From: Mariniblastus sp.
GTDB taxonomy: Bacteria > Planctomycetota > Planctomycetia > Pirellulales > Pirellulaceae
Direction of reading: 5' to 3'
Length of the DNA stretch: 32,089 nt
Assembly (NCBI GenBank): GCA_028823415.1
Contig: JAPKBL010000059.1
Location: 1 to 32,089 of the forward strand
The notes below the pieces were generated by a model. That model saw only the letters and a list, made by a program, of their open reading frames with translations, ran no database searches and had not been told where the DNA came from. Position numbers and translations under genes: made by a program. Positions 1-8,162 of the stretch are shown here, in pieces (position 1 is the first letter of the stretch; each line of letters begins with the position of its first letter).

Positions 1-114
1 TCCCGATTAATTGAAATCTTGAAGACGAGGCGACTGGCGTGGATTCGAGCGGCCGGGAGCCTGCGAGTTAGTGCGCGTTGCCCTATCCAACTCGCTATTG
101 CTTGCATTTGGTAA
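1..114 (+). CDS. Possible 3' end of a gene cut by the left edge
   Basis: Frame 1 is open from the first base to a TAA at 112-114 (37 codons, ending ...LAIACIW). A strong intrinsic terminator begins 10 bases after this stop, which is what one expects behind a real gene end. The peptide is short, rich in Arg and Ala, and recognisable as nothing, and an open frame of this length can occur by chance. It may equally be noncoding sequence. No function can be given. Confidence 0.25.
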   Translation, partial: SRLIEILKTRRLAWIRAAGSLRVSARCPIQLAIACIW

Positions 115-124
115 TTTGGCTATG

Positions 125-151
125 AAAACAGCTTCAACGGAAGCTGTTTTT
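125..151. terminator. Intrinsic terminator, possibly bidirectional
   Basis: The arms AAAACAGCTTC (125-135) and GAAGCTGTTTT (140-150) form a perfect 11-bp stem around the loop AACG, and the T run continues to 151. The A-rich 5' flank and T-rich 3' flank would allow termination in both directions. It lies just before the HEAT-repeat gene, so it most likely ends a transcript entering from the left. Confidence 0.7.
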
Positions 152-156
152 AAGAG

Positions 157-648
157 ATGTCGTTAGTCATGGATGATCAACAAAGGTGGCGGTTGGACTT
201 GAAGGATTCCAACGTGAAAGTTCGCGCATCTGCGGCAGAGAATCTATGTCTTGCCGGTTCTGCTTCAGTGGCTGCTGCGGTCGATCTTGTCGTGGCTTGT
301 GGTGATGTCGAGGATGTTCAAAATTGGGCAGCTGCGGCGTTAGAAGACCTGGGGCCTCCCTCGGTGGATTCGGTTGTCTTTCTTGAGCCACTTATAGGTT
401 CTTCTAGTCCTTTAGTGGGTTACTGGGCGGTGACTCTTCTGGGAAGACTTGGGGAGGATGCGAATTGTTCACAGTCGATTTTGGGTCAGGCCGTTTCTGA
501 CTCGCCTCATCTTTCGGTTCAAGAACGAGCTGCTTGGGCGCTTGGCAAGATTGGGGTAACGGAAGCTTCCGCAGTTGTGTCCTTAAAAAGCGCGGCTGCG
601 TCAGATTCTCCGCGTCTGGCAAGTTTGGCGAACCGGGCGTTGGCGTAA
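157..648 (+). CDS. HEAT-repeat protein
   Basis: A small helical-repeat protein of 163 residues without signal peptide or membrane segment, probably cytoplasmic. Four or so imperfect units of about 30 residues can be seen (NVKVRASAAENLCLAG, DVQNWAAAALEDLG, SPLVGYWAVTLLGRLG, LSVQERAAWALGKIG), each with the A-A-x-x-L-x-x-L-G pattern of HEAT or PBS-lyase HEAT repeats. Such repeats form a solenoid for protein binding; the partner is unknown. ATG 157 follows the terminator almost directly and has AAGAG only one base away, while ATG 169 (MDDQQ) lies about 12 bases after it, so the start may be either. It stands alone as a single-gene unit. Confidence 0.8.
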   Translation: MSLVMDDQQRWRLDLKDSNVKVRASAAENLCLAGSASVAAAVDLVVACGDVEDVQNWAAAALEDLGPPSVDSVVFLEPLIGSSSPLVGYWAVTLLGRLGEDANCSQSILGQAVSDSPHLSVQERAAWALGKIGVTEASAVVSLKSAAASDSPRLASLANRALA

Positions 649-705
649 TTTTTTTGTCGAAGAGGGCCACCTTGGCGAGATTCAGTTGAAGTAGAGATTA
701 AGGAA

Positions 706-743
706 CGCCTTTGCGAGGCGGAATTAAACAGACTTCGGGTCTG
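706..743. other. Two tandem short hairpins
   Basis: CGCCT (706-710) pairs with AGGCG (716-720), and CAGAC (729-733) with GTCTG (739-743), each with a 5-base loop. The second stem can be extended by TTAA on both sides across an A/A mismatch. They lie between the HEAT gene and the next gene, with no long T run. They could end the HEAT transcript weakly or structure the leader of the next gene. Confidence 0.35.
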
Positions 744-835
744 ATTAAAAATACCATTGAGAGTGTTGAAGAGAATAAATGCAGTGGGTCAAGTAGGAAA
801 CTTGGCCGGTAAGAAGACAGGCAGGAGGCCAACCA

Positions 836-1897
836 GTGGCGAATCGGAATTCCAAATATGGTCGAAAACGAGGATCGTTTAAGATTTTCTGGCTGATGAT
901 AGCGTTGGTTGCCGGTGGCGGTATCAGTGGTTTTTTAAACCCAGATTGGCCGGTGGTGGGTCCACTGGTTACGTCGGTAAAAACAAAGGCGACCGACTTT
1001 AGTAGCCGGACTGCTTCCGGGTTAGGTAATTCTGGCGTCAGTGACGCGCAGACGAATTCAGGGGCGTACGCTGGGACGCCAGTTCAGTCGGCTTCCGCGC
1101 TTGGGCCTAATGACAAAATCTTGGTTGCATCATTTAATATACAAGTCTTCGGCGAGAGTAAACTTGGAAAACCTGATGCGATGGCTGTCATTGTTGAAGT
1201 GATTCGAAAGTTTGATGTTATTGCGATTCAAGAAGTGCGGGCGAAGGCGGATGATATTCTGCCGAGGTTAATCGCCATGCTAAATGCGGACGGCAGTCGC
1301 TATGATTTTATTATTGGCCCCCGTCTTGGGCGTTCGGTTAGTAAAGAGCAATACGCATTTGTGTATGATACGAATCGGATCGAGCTTGATTCTGCCTCTG
1401 TCGGCACGATTGGAGATCCAGGAGATTTGCTTCACCGGGCACCCTTCATCGCTCGCTTTCGACCGCGGACGAGCGATCCAGATCGGGCGTTTACTTTTTG
1501 GTTGGTAGACACGCACACCGATCCTGATGATGTGCCCGAGGAAGTCGATGCATTGGCACAGGTCTTTCAAGTAATGCAAACCGCCCGGCCGGATGAAGAC
1601 GATGTTATTTTATTAGGCGATTTAAATGCCAGTGAAAAACAGCTTGGGAATATTAAAAAAATCCCTGGTATTCAGTGGGCGGTGGGCGGTGGTGTGATGA
1701 CCAATACGCGGCAAAATAAGGCCTACGACAATATCATTTTCCATGGCCCCTCAACTCAAGAATTTACTGGCAAGTGGAATGTGCTGAATTTTGAGCAGGA
1801 GTTTAATCTGTCCCGGGAAGAGGCGCTCCGTGTTTCGGATCATTTTCCAGTTTGGGCAGAATTCGATGTATGGGAAAGTGCCAATACCGTTCACTAA
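836..1897 (+). CDS. Membrane-anchored endonuclease/exonuclease/phosphatase family protein
   Basis: A 353-residue protein with a basic N-terminus, one hydrophobic segment (about 16-35), a low-complexity linker (about 50-90) and an EEP-fold domain from about 95 to the end. Family motifs are visible: ASFNIQVFG with N101, IAIQEVR with the metal-ligand E133, DTHTDPDD, GDLNAS and the terminal SDHFPVW with the catalytic Asp-His pair. The family cleaves phosphodiesters (DNase I-like nucleases, phosphatases, sphingomyelinases); the substrate here is unknown. The anchor suggests action outside the cytoplasmic membrane. The start is GTG 836, chosen because a strong AGGAGG lies 7 bases before it. Confidence 0.85.
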   Translation: MANRNSKYGRKRGSFKIFWLMIALVAGGGISGFLNPDWPVVGPLVTSVKTKATDFSSRTASGLGNSGVSDAQTNSGAYAGTPVQSASALGPNDKILVASFNIQVFGESKLGKPDAMAVIVEVIRKFDVIAIQEVRAKADDILPRLIAMLNADGSRYDFIIGPRLGRSVSKEQYAFVYDTNRIELDSASVGTIGDPGDLLHRAPFIARFRPRTSDPDRAFTFWLVDTHTDPDDVPEEVDALAQVFQVMQTARPDEDDVILLGDLNASEKQLGNIKKIPGIQWAVGGGVMTNTRQNKAYDNIIFHGPSTQEFTGKWNVLNFEQEFNLSREEALRVSDHFPVWAEFDVWESANTVH

Positions 1898-1904
1898 CGG
1901 GGCA
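1879..1904 (+). terminator. Hairpin over the stop codon, possible terminator
   Basis: TGCC (1879-1882) and CCGTT (1887-1891) pair with AACGG (1896-1900) and GGCA (1901-1904), with a 4-base loop and a 4-base bulge. The stop codon lies inside. A run of six T follows only 12 bases later, so this is a weak terminator candidate. Confidence 0.35.
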
Positions 1905-2245
1905 TACCAACAGAGCATTTTTTCGAACGTGGCGCGTCGAGGGCGGTACTCGGGCCATGCTCGCCGGATTCAAATATCGAGTGTGCAATCTCTCAATTGC
2001 TTGTTTTGGTAACACTTATCTGGTGGATTCAAGGGTCAAACCCCTGTTGATTCCTTATTGGTTGCCAATTCGCGCAAAGGATCGTACGATGAATCTTCAC
2101 CGTGATCGATTCGATCGGATTCTAGGCGGTGAGTTTTGAACAAACGTGCCAGTGTTGGGAGGAGTCCACGGAGGGTGGAATTTCCAATGCCGATTTAGCA
2201 TACCCCGTTAAAATAGTTTTTTTTAATGACAATCGAGAGTAAACG
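1898..2245. other. Intergenic region without a recognisable gene
   Basis: 348 bases between two plus-strand genes. Apart from the hairpin at its left end and an AT-rich stretch (TAAAAT at 2209-2214, then T8) before the next gene, I see nothing I can name. The AT-rich stretch could belong to a promoter but has no good -35 partner. Confidence 0.5.
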
Positions 2246-2611
2246 ATGATTGAAGAACTTAACTCAGAAGTGCCCAACGTTTTGGCATTTAAACTGTCCG
2301 GCAAATTGCATGACGAAGACTATAAAACCTTTGTCCCCAAAGTTGATGAAGCGATCTCTGAGCAGGGGAAATTAAAAATGCTCGTCTGGTTCCATGATTT
2401 TCACGGTTGGGACATGCACGCTTTGTGGGACGATACAAAATTCGCGACAACGCATTGCAGCAAGATCGAAAAGATTGCAATGGTTGGCGAGAGCAAGTGG
2501 GAGGAGTGGATGGCAAAAGTCTGTAAGCCGTTCACGATGGCCAAAATTGAGTATTTTGACGTCAGTCAAGTCGAGGACGCCTGGAAGTCGCTTGAGGATA
2601 CCGAGTCGTAG
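2246..2611 (+). CDS. SpoIIAA-like STAS-domain protein
   Basis: A 121-residue protein that matches in length and pattern the SpoIIAA-like (STAS-superfamily) proteins common in environmental bacteria: an N-terminal strand pair (VLAFKLSGKLHDEDYKTFVPKVDEAI), a central strand with aromatic residues (KMLVWFHDFHGWDMHALWDD), then KIEKIAMVGESKWEEWMAKVCKPF and a C-terminal helix around EDAWKSLE. The family is thought to bind lipids or act as a regulatory module; no enzymatic residue is evident. ATG 2246 has GAGAG 6 bases before it. It converges with the sulfatase gene across a structured spacer. Confidence 0.8.
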   Translation: MIEELNSEVPNVLAFKLSGKLHDEDYKTFVPKVDEAISEQGKLKMLVWFHDFHGWDMHALWDDTKFATTHCSKIEKIAMVGESKWEEWMAKVCKPFTMAKIEYFDVSQVEDAWKSLEDTES

Positions 2612-2623
2612 AATTGAAATGGA

Positions 2624-2664
2624 TTCAGCGATCGGTACCGGTTGCCGGTTACCGATAGGCTGAA
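2624..2664. other. Long imperfect hairpin between convergent genes
   Basis: TTCAGC (2624-2629) pairs with GCTGAA (2659-2664). Inside it, ATCGGTACCGG (2631-2641) pairs with CCGGTTACCGAT (2645-2656) with a single bulge and the 3-base loop TTG. About 17 base pairs form in total. No T tract follows on either strand, so it is not a classic terminator, but its position suggests a transcript boundary. Confidence 0.5.
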
Positions 2665-2692
2665 CCCACGCATTGGTCGTCAACTGGCTTTA

Positions 2693-2708
2693 AGACCGCG
2701 GCCGGTCT
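2693..2708 (-). terminator. Short hairpin behind the sulfatase gene
   Basis: AGACCG (2693-2698) and CGGTCT (2703-2708) form a 6-bp stem with the 4-base loop CGGC, 20 bases behind the sulfatase stop on the minus strand. There is no U run, so termination is only suggested. Confidence 0.3.
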
Positions 2709-2728
2709 ACCGGAGGTGGATGGTTCTT

Positions 2729-4282
2729 TTACCCCTTTGGCAGAAAGACTACTTTGCGGTCGTTGGAAATTGGTTTGCCCGGAGAGCATCTTCCTGCCGC
2801 AACTTCTTTTTCCAGAATTTCAAGTAGTTCCTGAGCCTTATCCGGATTCTGCTCGATGAGATTTTGAGTCTCCGCCCGGTCCTGACTCAAATTGAATAAT
2901 TGCATAGATGGGAGTCCCTGTTTTCGAGCGTCGGGCTCGCGTGGGGCACTCCACCCACCACTCCCTCTGGAGATACAGAGTTTCCAAGGGCCTTTGCGAA
3001 TTGCAAACGAACCGCCGATCGAGTGACTGATCAGCGTCTCACGGCCGGATGATGTGGCTCCGTTAAAAACAGGACTTAAATCAAATCCGTCTTCGCCTCC
3101 AACATCGGCCTTGGTTTGGCCGGTTATCGACTCGAGCGTTGGGAAAATATCTGTCAGGCAAGCCATCGCTTGGGAGGTCGTGCCTTCGTTCAAATGGCCT
3201 GGCCACCGAATGATAAGTGGTACCCGATGCCCACCTTCGTAAATGTCTGCTTTGTGACCACGAAAACCCGCGCTCGGATCATGTCCATGTTCTTTGAGTA
3301 CTTGGAAGTTTCCCTGAGGGGAACAACCGTTGTCGCTTGTGAATATCAAAAGGGTCTCATTTTCAATTCCACACTGCTCGAGAGTTTCCATTAGCTGACC
3401 GATGTGGAAATCCACCTGCATGACGAAATCTGCGTAAGGATTAATGCCACTGGCGTCTTTGAATGGGGGAACGGGAACGATCGGTGTGTGCGGCGCTGGC
3501 AAGGCTAAGTAAAGAAAAAATGGACTCTCTGAATTCTTGGCGGTCGAACGCTCCTTGACAAATTTCATGGATTGATCGAATAAATGAGGTAAGACTTGGT
3601 CGATGTGAAAGTCTGAACCGATGGGTCCTTTTCGGTACCAGCCGTACGGATCCTGTGCTGAGGTTACGCCTTCCTCGCGATCAGGAACGGCTGTGACTTT
3701 ACCCGTGTCGACCCAAACGTAGGGAGGCATGTCCAGCGACCCACAGTGCGCGTAGTATTGATCGAAACCGTTGATGTCAGGGCCATTCTTTACCGGCTTG
3801 GTGAAGTCAATTTTTCCATCGACTTTGTGCCAGTCCCAACCGAGGTGCCATTTCCCAATCATTGCCGTATGGTAACCGGCCGATTTCATGAGATGTCCAA
3901 GTGTCTTGCGTTCCGCGGGGATTAAATGTTCGCTGCGCCCGCTAAGTACACCTTTTGCGAGTCGGGACCGCCAGTTGTAACGACCCGTTAACAGCCCATA
4001 ACGCGTTGGTGTGCAGACGGAACTGGGAGTGTGTGCATCGAGAAACGTAAGGCCTGTGTCTGCCATGGATTGCAAATTTGGTGTTTTGATTTTGCAATCC
4101 GCATTGGTGGGAGAAACATCCCCCAATCCAAGGTCGTCTGCCATCACGACAATCACGTTGGGTAGTGCTGCAGAGGGTTGATGATTGTCATTAACACCAG
4201 CGCAGGCACCTCGGAGGTTTAGCGCCGTGAGAAAACAAGCGCCCAAGATAACAATTGCGATGTTGGAATTAATTTTTTTCAT
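2729..4282 (-). CDS. Secreted Cys-type sulfatase (arylsulfatase family)
   Basis: A 517-residue sulfatase that hydrolyses sulfate esters; the substrate cannot be read from sequence, but in marine planctomycetes it is usually a sulfated polysaccharide. A signal peptide covers about residues 1-28. Visible active-site elements are VVMADDLG (metal ligands D49 and D50), the C-x-P-x-R signature VCTPTR with C90 as the residue converted to formylglycine, GKWHLG (K144, H146), PAPHTP (H265) and TSDNG (D317, N318). Length is normal for the family. C90 implies a formylglycine-generating enzyme or anaerobic maturase elsewhere in the genome. It is transcribed alone, divergent from tspO. Confidence 0.95.
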   Translation of the reverse strand: MKKINSNIAIVILGACFLTALNLRGACAGVNDNHQPSAALPNVIVVMADDLGLGDVSPTNADCKIKTPNLQSMADTGLTFLDAHTPSSVCTPTRYGLLTGRYNWRSRLAKGVLSGRSEHLIPAERKTLGHLMKSAGYHTAMIGKWHLGWDWHKVDGKIDFTKPVKNGPDINGFDQYYAHCGSLDMPPYVWVDTGKVTAVPDREEGVTSAQDPYGWYRKGPIGSDFHIDQVLPHLFDQSMKFVKERSTAKNSESPFFLYLALPAPHTPIVPVPPFKDASGINPYADFVMQVDFHIGQLMETLEQCGIENETLLIFTSDNGCSPQGNFQVLKEHGHDPSAGFRGHKADIYEGGHRVPLIIRWPGHLNEGTTSQAMACLTDIFPTLESITGQTKADVGGEDGFDLSPVFNGATSSGRETLISHSIGGSFAIRKGPWKLCISRGSGGWSAPREPDARKQGLPSMQLFNLSQDRAETQNLIEQNPDKAQELLEILEKEVAAGRCSPGKPISNDRKVVFLPKG

Positions 4283-4338
4283 GTTCAGGTACTTGGTAAG
4301 TCAAAATAAAGTTGATTAAAACCCGATGCAGCTTACCA

Positions 4339-4355
4339 GTTTCCGCTACGGAAAC
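4339..4355. promoter_or_regulatory. Perfect inverted repeat in a divergent intergenic region
   Basis: GTTTCCG (4339-4345) and CGGAAAC (4349-4355) are separated by CTA, between the sulfatase start (4282, minus) and the tspO start (4482, plus). It could be an operator or part of the sulfatase leader; nothing in the sequence decides. Confidence 0.35.
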
Positions 4356-4481
4356 AAATGAAATTAGACGGCTCCTACTTACACTTTAAATAATGGTTGT
4401 GGAGTTGATGGCAATATGTCATTTGATTGCTACCATGGGCGGGATCTATTTCAGACGAGCGAAAGAATCCCAAGGCAATCT

Positions 4482-5000
4482 ATGAAAACTGAGACGATGG
4501 TAGCCACGAATCAACGTTCCACAAAAGCTCTCGTTGGCGGATTTATAGTTTCTCTAATGGTCTGCTATACCGCGGCGGCGATTGGAGGGTTGTCGACCGC
4601 CGAAGCCGTCGCCACATGGTATCCGAATGTCGCGAAGCCATCGTGGAATCCGCCGAATTGGATCTTTGCACCCGTGTGGAGTCTTCTTTATTTTACGATG
4701 GCGGTTGCTTCGTGGTTGGTATGGAAGGCAGATCGTATCTTAGCGACCCGCCCTGCCCTCGCATGGTTTGGCTTTCATCTCATGCTGAACGCACTCTGGT
4801 CGCTGTTGTTCTTTGGAATGAAGCGATTCGATCTGGCAATGATCGAAATCGTATTGCTGTGGTTATCAATCGTGATTTCCATTTTTTTGTATTATCGTTT
4901 TTCCAAACTCGCGGCGATGTTACTGATCCCTTATTGCGCGTGGGTGACGTTTGCGTCTTGCTTAAATTACGCCATTTGGTCACTCAATCGGGTCGGCTGA
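4482..5000 (+). CDS. tspO: TspO/MBR family tryptophan-rich sensory protein
   Basis: A 172-residue five-helix membrane protein of the TspO family, which binds porphyrins and is linked to tetrapyrrole handling and light or oxidative stress. Characteristic segments are WYPNVAKPSWNPPNWIFAPVWSLLYF, ending in a membrane helix, then LNALWSLLFFGMKRFDLAMIEI and CAWVTFASCLNYAIWSLN, rich in Trp as expected. The frame stays open upstream to 4416, but ATG 4482 gives a normal family length and has AAGG 7 bases before it. The gene converges with heme A synthase only 32 bases away, which fits shared heme biology. Confidence 0.93.
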   Translation: MKTETMVATNQRSTKALVGGFIVSLMVCYTAAAIGGLSTAEAVATWYPNVAKPSWNPPNWIFAPVWSLLYFTMAVASWLVWKADRILATRPALAWFGFHLMLNALWSLLFFGMKRFDLAMIEIVLLWLSIVISIFLYYRFSKLAAMLLIPYCAWVTFASCLNYAIWSLNRVG

Positions 5001-5032
5001 AATTCGAGTTGGCAGACCGAGCTTCAGGTATT

Positions 5033-6043
5033 TCAACCCCTTTGGGCACCTGTCTGGAGCGAGTAAAGGTGCATGATCCAATGCCAAGTGACCGCAAGTA
5101 GAATGGCGGTCATGCCAACATGCAAAACCTGGATGACTTGATAAACGGAAATGTGAGCGAGGATGATTCCCATCAACATCATCGAGACCACCATTGCCAA
5201 CATGAGTTTGGGTTCGCGGAGTTGGAGTTGGGTTTTCTTTTTCACCCAGTAAAAAATCAAGCCGGCCGTGATCAAAAGGCTCCACGAAAAACTGCGGTGA
5301 GCTTTGTAAATCCATGTTTCATTTAATTTGTCGGCCCATTGGTTGCGAGAAAGCCCGTCTGCTACTTTTGCGAATTCGTCAGTTTGCTCCCGCAGTTGGC
5401 TGCCCATGAGGCCTTCACAAAAAAGAAAGGCAAAGAATAGTAAAGAAAAAATCATCAACTGTGTTTTTATTTTCGGATCGAATTTGCGATTTGGTTTTGG
5501 GCCATCGTTGGGCCGAGACAGAAAAACGACGGCGACCATCATGCAGATCAGTAAAAATGCCAGTCCCATGTGGAGCGTGATGATTCCCGGTTGCAATCCA
5601 CTTCTCACAACCAGTGCTCCCATGAGCGCGTTACCAATCACATCGATGAGCCCAAGCCAACTGAGAAGGATGATCCACCGGCGATGACGTTTCGCAGTGA
5701 ATGAAAAAAATGCGAGGAGAAGTGACGCAAGTCCAAGCGGCAGCGAGGTGAGGCGATTGCCAAATTCAATCCATGTGTGAACGGGGTCGAAACTATCGAG
5801 TACTGTATCACGCGTGATCGTGTCGGGATCGATGCCTTTCTTGACAGCATGGCGTTTGAATTTTTCAATGTCCAGTTTGTCTACGTCAATTTGATCGACG
5901 TGCGTTGGCGGAATCAAGCAACCCCAACAGGTTGGCCAATCCGGGCAGCCCAGGCCGGAGCCCGTGACGCGTACGGTTGCGCCAACGATGACAAGGACGA
6001 TTAGGCATACGAGTGTGATCCAGGCGAGGCGGTTTACAATCAT
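5033..6043 (-). CDS. ctaA: Heme A synthase (CtaA/COX15)
   Basis: Converts heme O to heme A for the cytochrome c oxidase cofactor, in the cytoplasmic membrane. The 336-residue protein has about eight predicted membrane helices and begins with the family signature GATVRVTGSGLGCPDWPTCWG (C33 and C39, the outer-face cysteine pair). Putative heme-ligand histidines lie in TLHMGLAF, KAHRSFSW, LAHISVYQ and LHVGMT. No other cox or cta gene is in the window, so it is separated from the oxidase operon. The ATG at 6043 is directly preceded by a perfect 9-bp hairpin that could control translation. Confidence 0.95.
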   Translation of the reverse strand: MIVNRLAWITLVCLIVLVIVGATVRVTGSGLGCPDWPTCWGCLIPPTHVDQIDVDKLDIEKFKRHAVKKGIDPDTITRDTVLDSFDPVHTWIEFGNRLTSLPLGLASLLLAFFSFTAKRHRRWIILLSWLGLIDVIGNALMGALVVRSGLQPGIITLHMGLAFLLICMMVAVVFLSRPNDGPKPNRKFDPKIKTQLMIFSLLFFAFLFCEGLMGSQLREQTDEFAKVADGLSRNQWADKLNETWIYKAHRSFSWSLLITAGLIFYWVKKKTQLQLREPKLMLAMVVSMMLMGIILAHISVYQVIQVLHVGMTAILLAVTWHWIMHLYSLQTGAQRG

Positions 6044-6066
6044 CGCGAGAGAAATCCTCTCTCGCG
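6044..6066 (-). promoter_or_regulatory. Hairpin abutting the ctaA start codon
   Basis: CGCGAGAGA (6044-6052) and TCTCTCGCG (6058-6066) form a perfect 9-bp stem with a 5-base loop. On the ctaA transcript the order is 5' arm, loop GGATT, 3' arm, AUG. The only purine-rich, Shine-Dalgarno-like bases (GAGAGAGG) lie in the 5' arm and loop, about 12 bases from the AUG if unfolded. Confidence 0.55.
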
Positions 6067-6256
6067 TTGAGCACTGATTTTTGACATTTTAATCGTGATG
6101 AAATTTCGTTGACTTGGTTTTTCTAAATGGGCGGCAAGGCGGTGGGCTAAACTCCCGAAAACTCTCTGCCTTGCACTAAGATAACCGGTTAAGCTTGCTT
6201 TGGGTAACGCGGTTGCTCCGAACTGACTGAACGTTCGTTATTTTAGGTGCGAAAAA

Positions 6257-7756
6257 TTGGATCTGCTCGTATTTCCACATCAATTGTTCGACAATCATCC
6301 TGGATTCCAATGGAAGCCTTCCAGAATCGTATTGATCGAGGACAGCCTTTTTTTTGGCGACGCTGAAAATTTCGTCAAGTTTCACAAACAGAAACTCTGG
6401 TTGCACCGGGCCACGATGAAGCGGTACCAGCGGAGACTCGAACAACTGGGTTTCGAGACCGTCTATCTTAGCTATCGATCGGAACCGAATGCGTTGCAGG
6501 CCCACCTTGAAAGCCTGCTCGGCGGTTCGAACAAATCCAAAGATTCGATGCTGGTCGTCGAACCAGACGATTATTTATTGAACCGAAGACTACAGCGTTA
6601 CTCCAGGAACTCAGGTATTGAGCTGAGGTATTTGCCATCCCCCGGTTTTCTAAATGGATTGGGTGAAAATGCCGAGTATCGCGCGGGCAAAAAACGTTGG
6701 TTTATGGCTGATTTCTATAAATGGCAGCGCCGGCGAATGAATCTATTGATGGAGAAAGACGAACCCATTGGTGGTAAATGGAGTTTTGACGAGGAAAACA
6801 GGAAAAAGGTACCTAAGAAATTGTTGCCTGAAATCCCTGAGTTGCTGGAGTTGCAATTTGATGAAATCGACGAAGAAGCAAGGGAATACGTAGAGAATCG
6901 TTTTGCAGAGAACTTCGGTGAAATCGAGACGTTTTTTTATCCGACCTCGCATAGTGACGCGGAGGCTTGGCTAAAACACTTTCTAACGCATCGCTTTGAA
7001 AAATTCGGCACTTACGAAGACGCGATCGTCGAGGGCGAATCATGGCTCTGGCATAGCATGCTCACCCCCGCCCTTAACGTCGGGTTGCTCACGCCGGATC
7101 AGGTAGTCAAGGCAGCGATCGATCATTTCGAACAACATGATGTTCCCCTTAATTCCGTGGAGGGGTTTATTCGTCAGATAATTGGATGGCGAGAGTTCAT
7201 GCGGGCGACCTATCACGATCTTGGCGTGAAAATGAGGACTACGAATCATTGGGGGCATCATCGTAAAATCCCTCAATCTTTTTATGACGGGACGACGGGG
7301 ATTGTTCCACTCGATGATACGATCCAACGCCTCCTCAAGACGGGCTATTGCCATCACATCGAACGATTGATGGTCTTGGGCGGGTTCATGTTTTTATGTG
7401 AATTCGATCCGGACGAAATTTATCGATGGTTTATGGAGTTATTTGTTGACAGTTACGACTGGGTGATGGTTCCCAATGCGTATGCAATGAGTCAAAACGC
7501 AGACGGTGGGTCGATTACCACCAAGCCTTATTTTTCTGGCTCGTCCTACATTCGAAAAATGAGTCATCACAAAAAGGGCGAGTGGTGCGATATTTGGGAT
7601 GGACTGTACTGGAGGTGGATTTGGAATCATACTGATGAACTGGGGAAAAATCCGCGTTGGGCGATGATGTGTAGCATGGTCAAAAAGATGGACGAGGGTA
7701 AAAGGCAAACACATCTCGAGAACGCGGAAGCGTTTTTGCACCAGTTGGATTCTTAA
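6257..7756 (+). CDS. Cryptochrome/photolyase family protein (FeS-BCP-like, Fe-S cysteines absent)
   Basis: A 499-residue flavoprotein of the bacterial cryptochrome and (6-4) photolyase group (PhrB/CryB, formerly DUF523-associated or DASH-distant class). An N-terminal Rossmann-like domain (LLVFPHQLF at about 2-10) is followed by the FAD-binding helical domain with TGYCHHIERLMV (H366, H367), DSYDWVMVPNAYAMSQNADGG, TKPYFSGSSYIRKMS and DGLYWRW. In Fe-S members the segment after RKMS holds C-x-x-C and a further Cys; here it is HHKKGEWCDIWDGLYW with only C444, and no Cys lies about 15 residues before HH. The cluster is therefore probably lost. The start is TTG 6257 with AGG about 9 bases upstream. 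It is divergent from ctaA. Confidence 0.92.
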   Translation: MDLLVFPHQLFDNHPGFQWKPSRIVLIEDSLFFGDAENFVKFHKQKLWLHRATMKRYQRRLEQLGFETVYLSYRSEPNALQAHLESLLGGSNKSKDSMLVVEPDDYLLNRRLQRYSRNSGIELRYLPSPGFLNGLGENAEYRAGKKRWFMADFYKWQRRRMNLLMEKDEPIGGKWSFDEENRKKVPKKLLPEIPELLELQFDEIDEEAREYVENRFAENFGEIETFFYPTSHSDAEAWLKHFLTHRFEKFGTYEDAIVEGESWLWHSMLTPALNVGLLTPDQVVKAAIDHFEQHDVPLNSVEGFIRQIIGWREFMRATYHDLGVKMRTTNHWGHHRKIPQSFYDGTTGIVPLDDTIQRLLKTGYCHHIERLMVLGGFMFLCEFDPDEIYRWFMELFVDSYDWVMVPNAYAMSQNADGGSITTKPYFSGSSYIRKMSHHKKGEWCDIWDGLYWRWIWNHTDELGKNPRWAMMCSMVKKMDEGKRQTHLENAEAFLHQLDS

Positions 7757-8162
7757 TCAAAGCGGTTGCACTGTCTACTGAGGTGCGTTGGGTTCACTTG
7801 CGTTGCCGAGGAAATTTCCTGCCTGAAGATTTGCGAAGGCCGACCTGCCGCACCGTCGTTTTTGTCTCCTGAGTGAAGGCAGAACTGAGCAAAGGCTTGC
7901 ATGTGCATCCGAATGCGGATCACTGGACCTTTCCAATTTCCTGCTTCGTTGTCATGGCAGGTTGCGGCCTCGAGCTATTCTTCGAATGTTGAAAAGAAAT
8001 CGATCGCATCATCGGCGCTGGCACGAAACGTCTTGTAAATTTGCGGTGAGGAGTACCACGGGATGGCAACCACTTCGATGGTCACAAGGATTTTCTCCTG
8101 GCAACTTTCTACTGTTCCGGTTGGTTTGCCCGGTGGGGCCTCGTTAAATCCGTGGTCGCGGT
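7757..8162. other. Gap with at most one tiny gene
   Basis: About 400 bases between the cryptochrome gene and the convergent minus-strand genes. The only coding signal I see is the short minus frame at 7975-8085; the rest holds nothing I can name. Confidence 0.45.
7975..8085 (-). CDS. Possible small protein, 36 residues
   Basis: A minus-strand frame beginning with GTG at 8085, nine bases after a good GGAG, encodes MTIEVVAIPWYSSPQIYKTF and ends in ...DDAIDFFSTFEE. The same frame is open upstream to 8184, overlapping the preceding gene end by a few codons. Composition is protein-like, but there is no homologue I recognise. It lies 77 bases behind the RNase H-fold gene on the same strand. Confidence 0.3.
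   Translation of the reverse strand: MTIEVVAIPWYSSPQIYKTFRASADDAIDFFSTFEE

Noticed and set aside
4616..5101. 161-codon plus-strand frame overlapping tspO
   Set aside because: It lies in another phase over a clear TspO coding sequence and its peptide has no protein-like pattern.
6081..6114. TTGACA and TTGACT as sigma-70 -35 boxes for the cryptochrome gene
   Set aside because: No -10 hexamer at a suitable distance from either.
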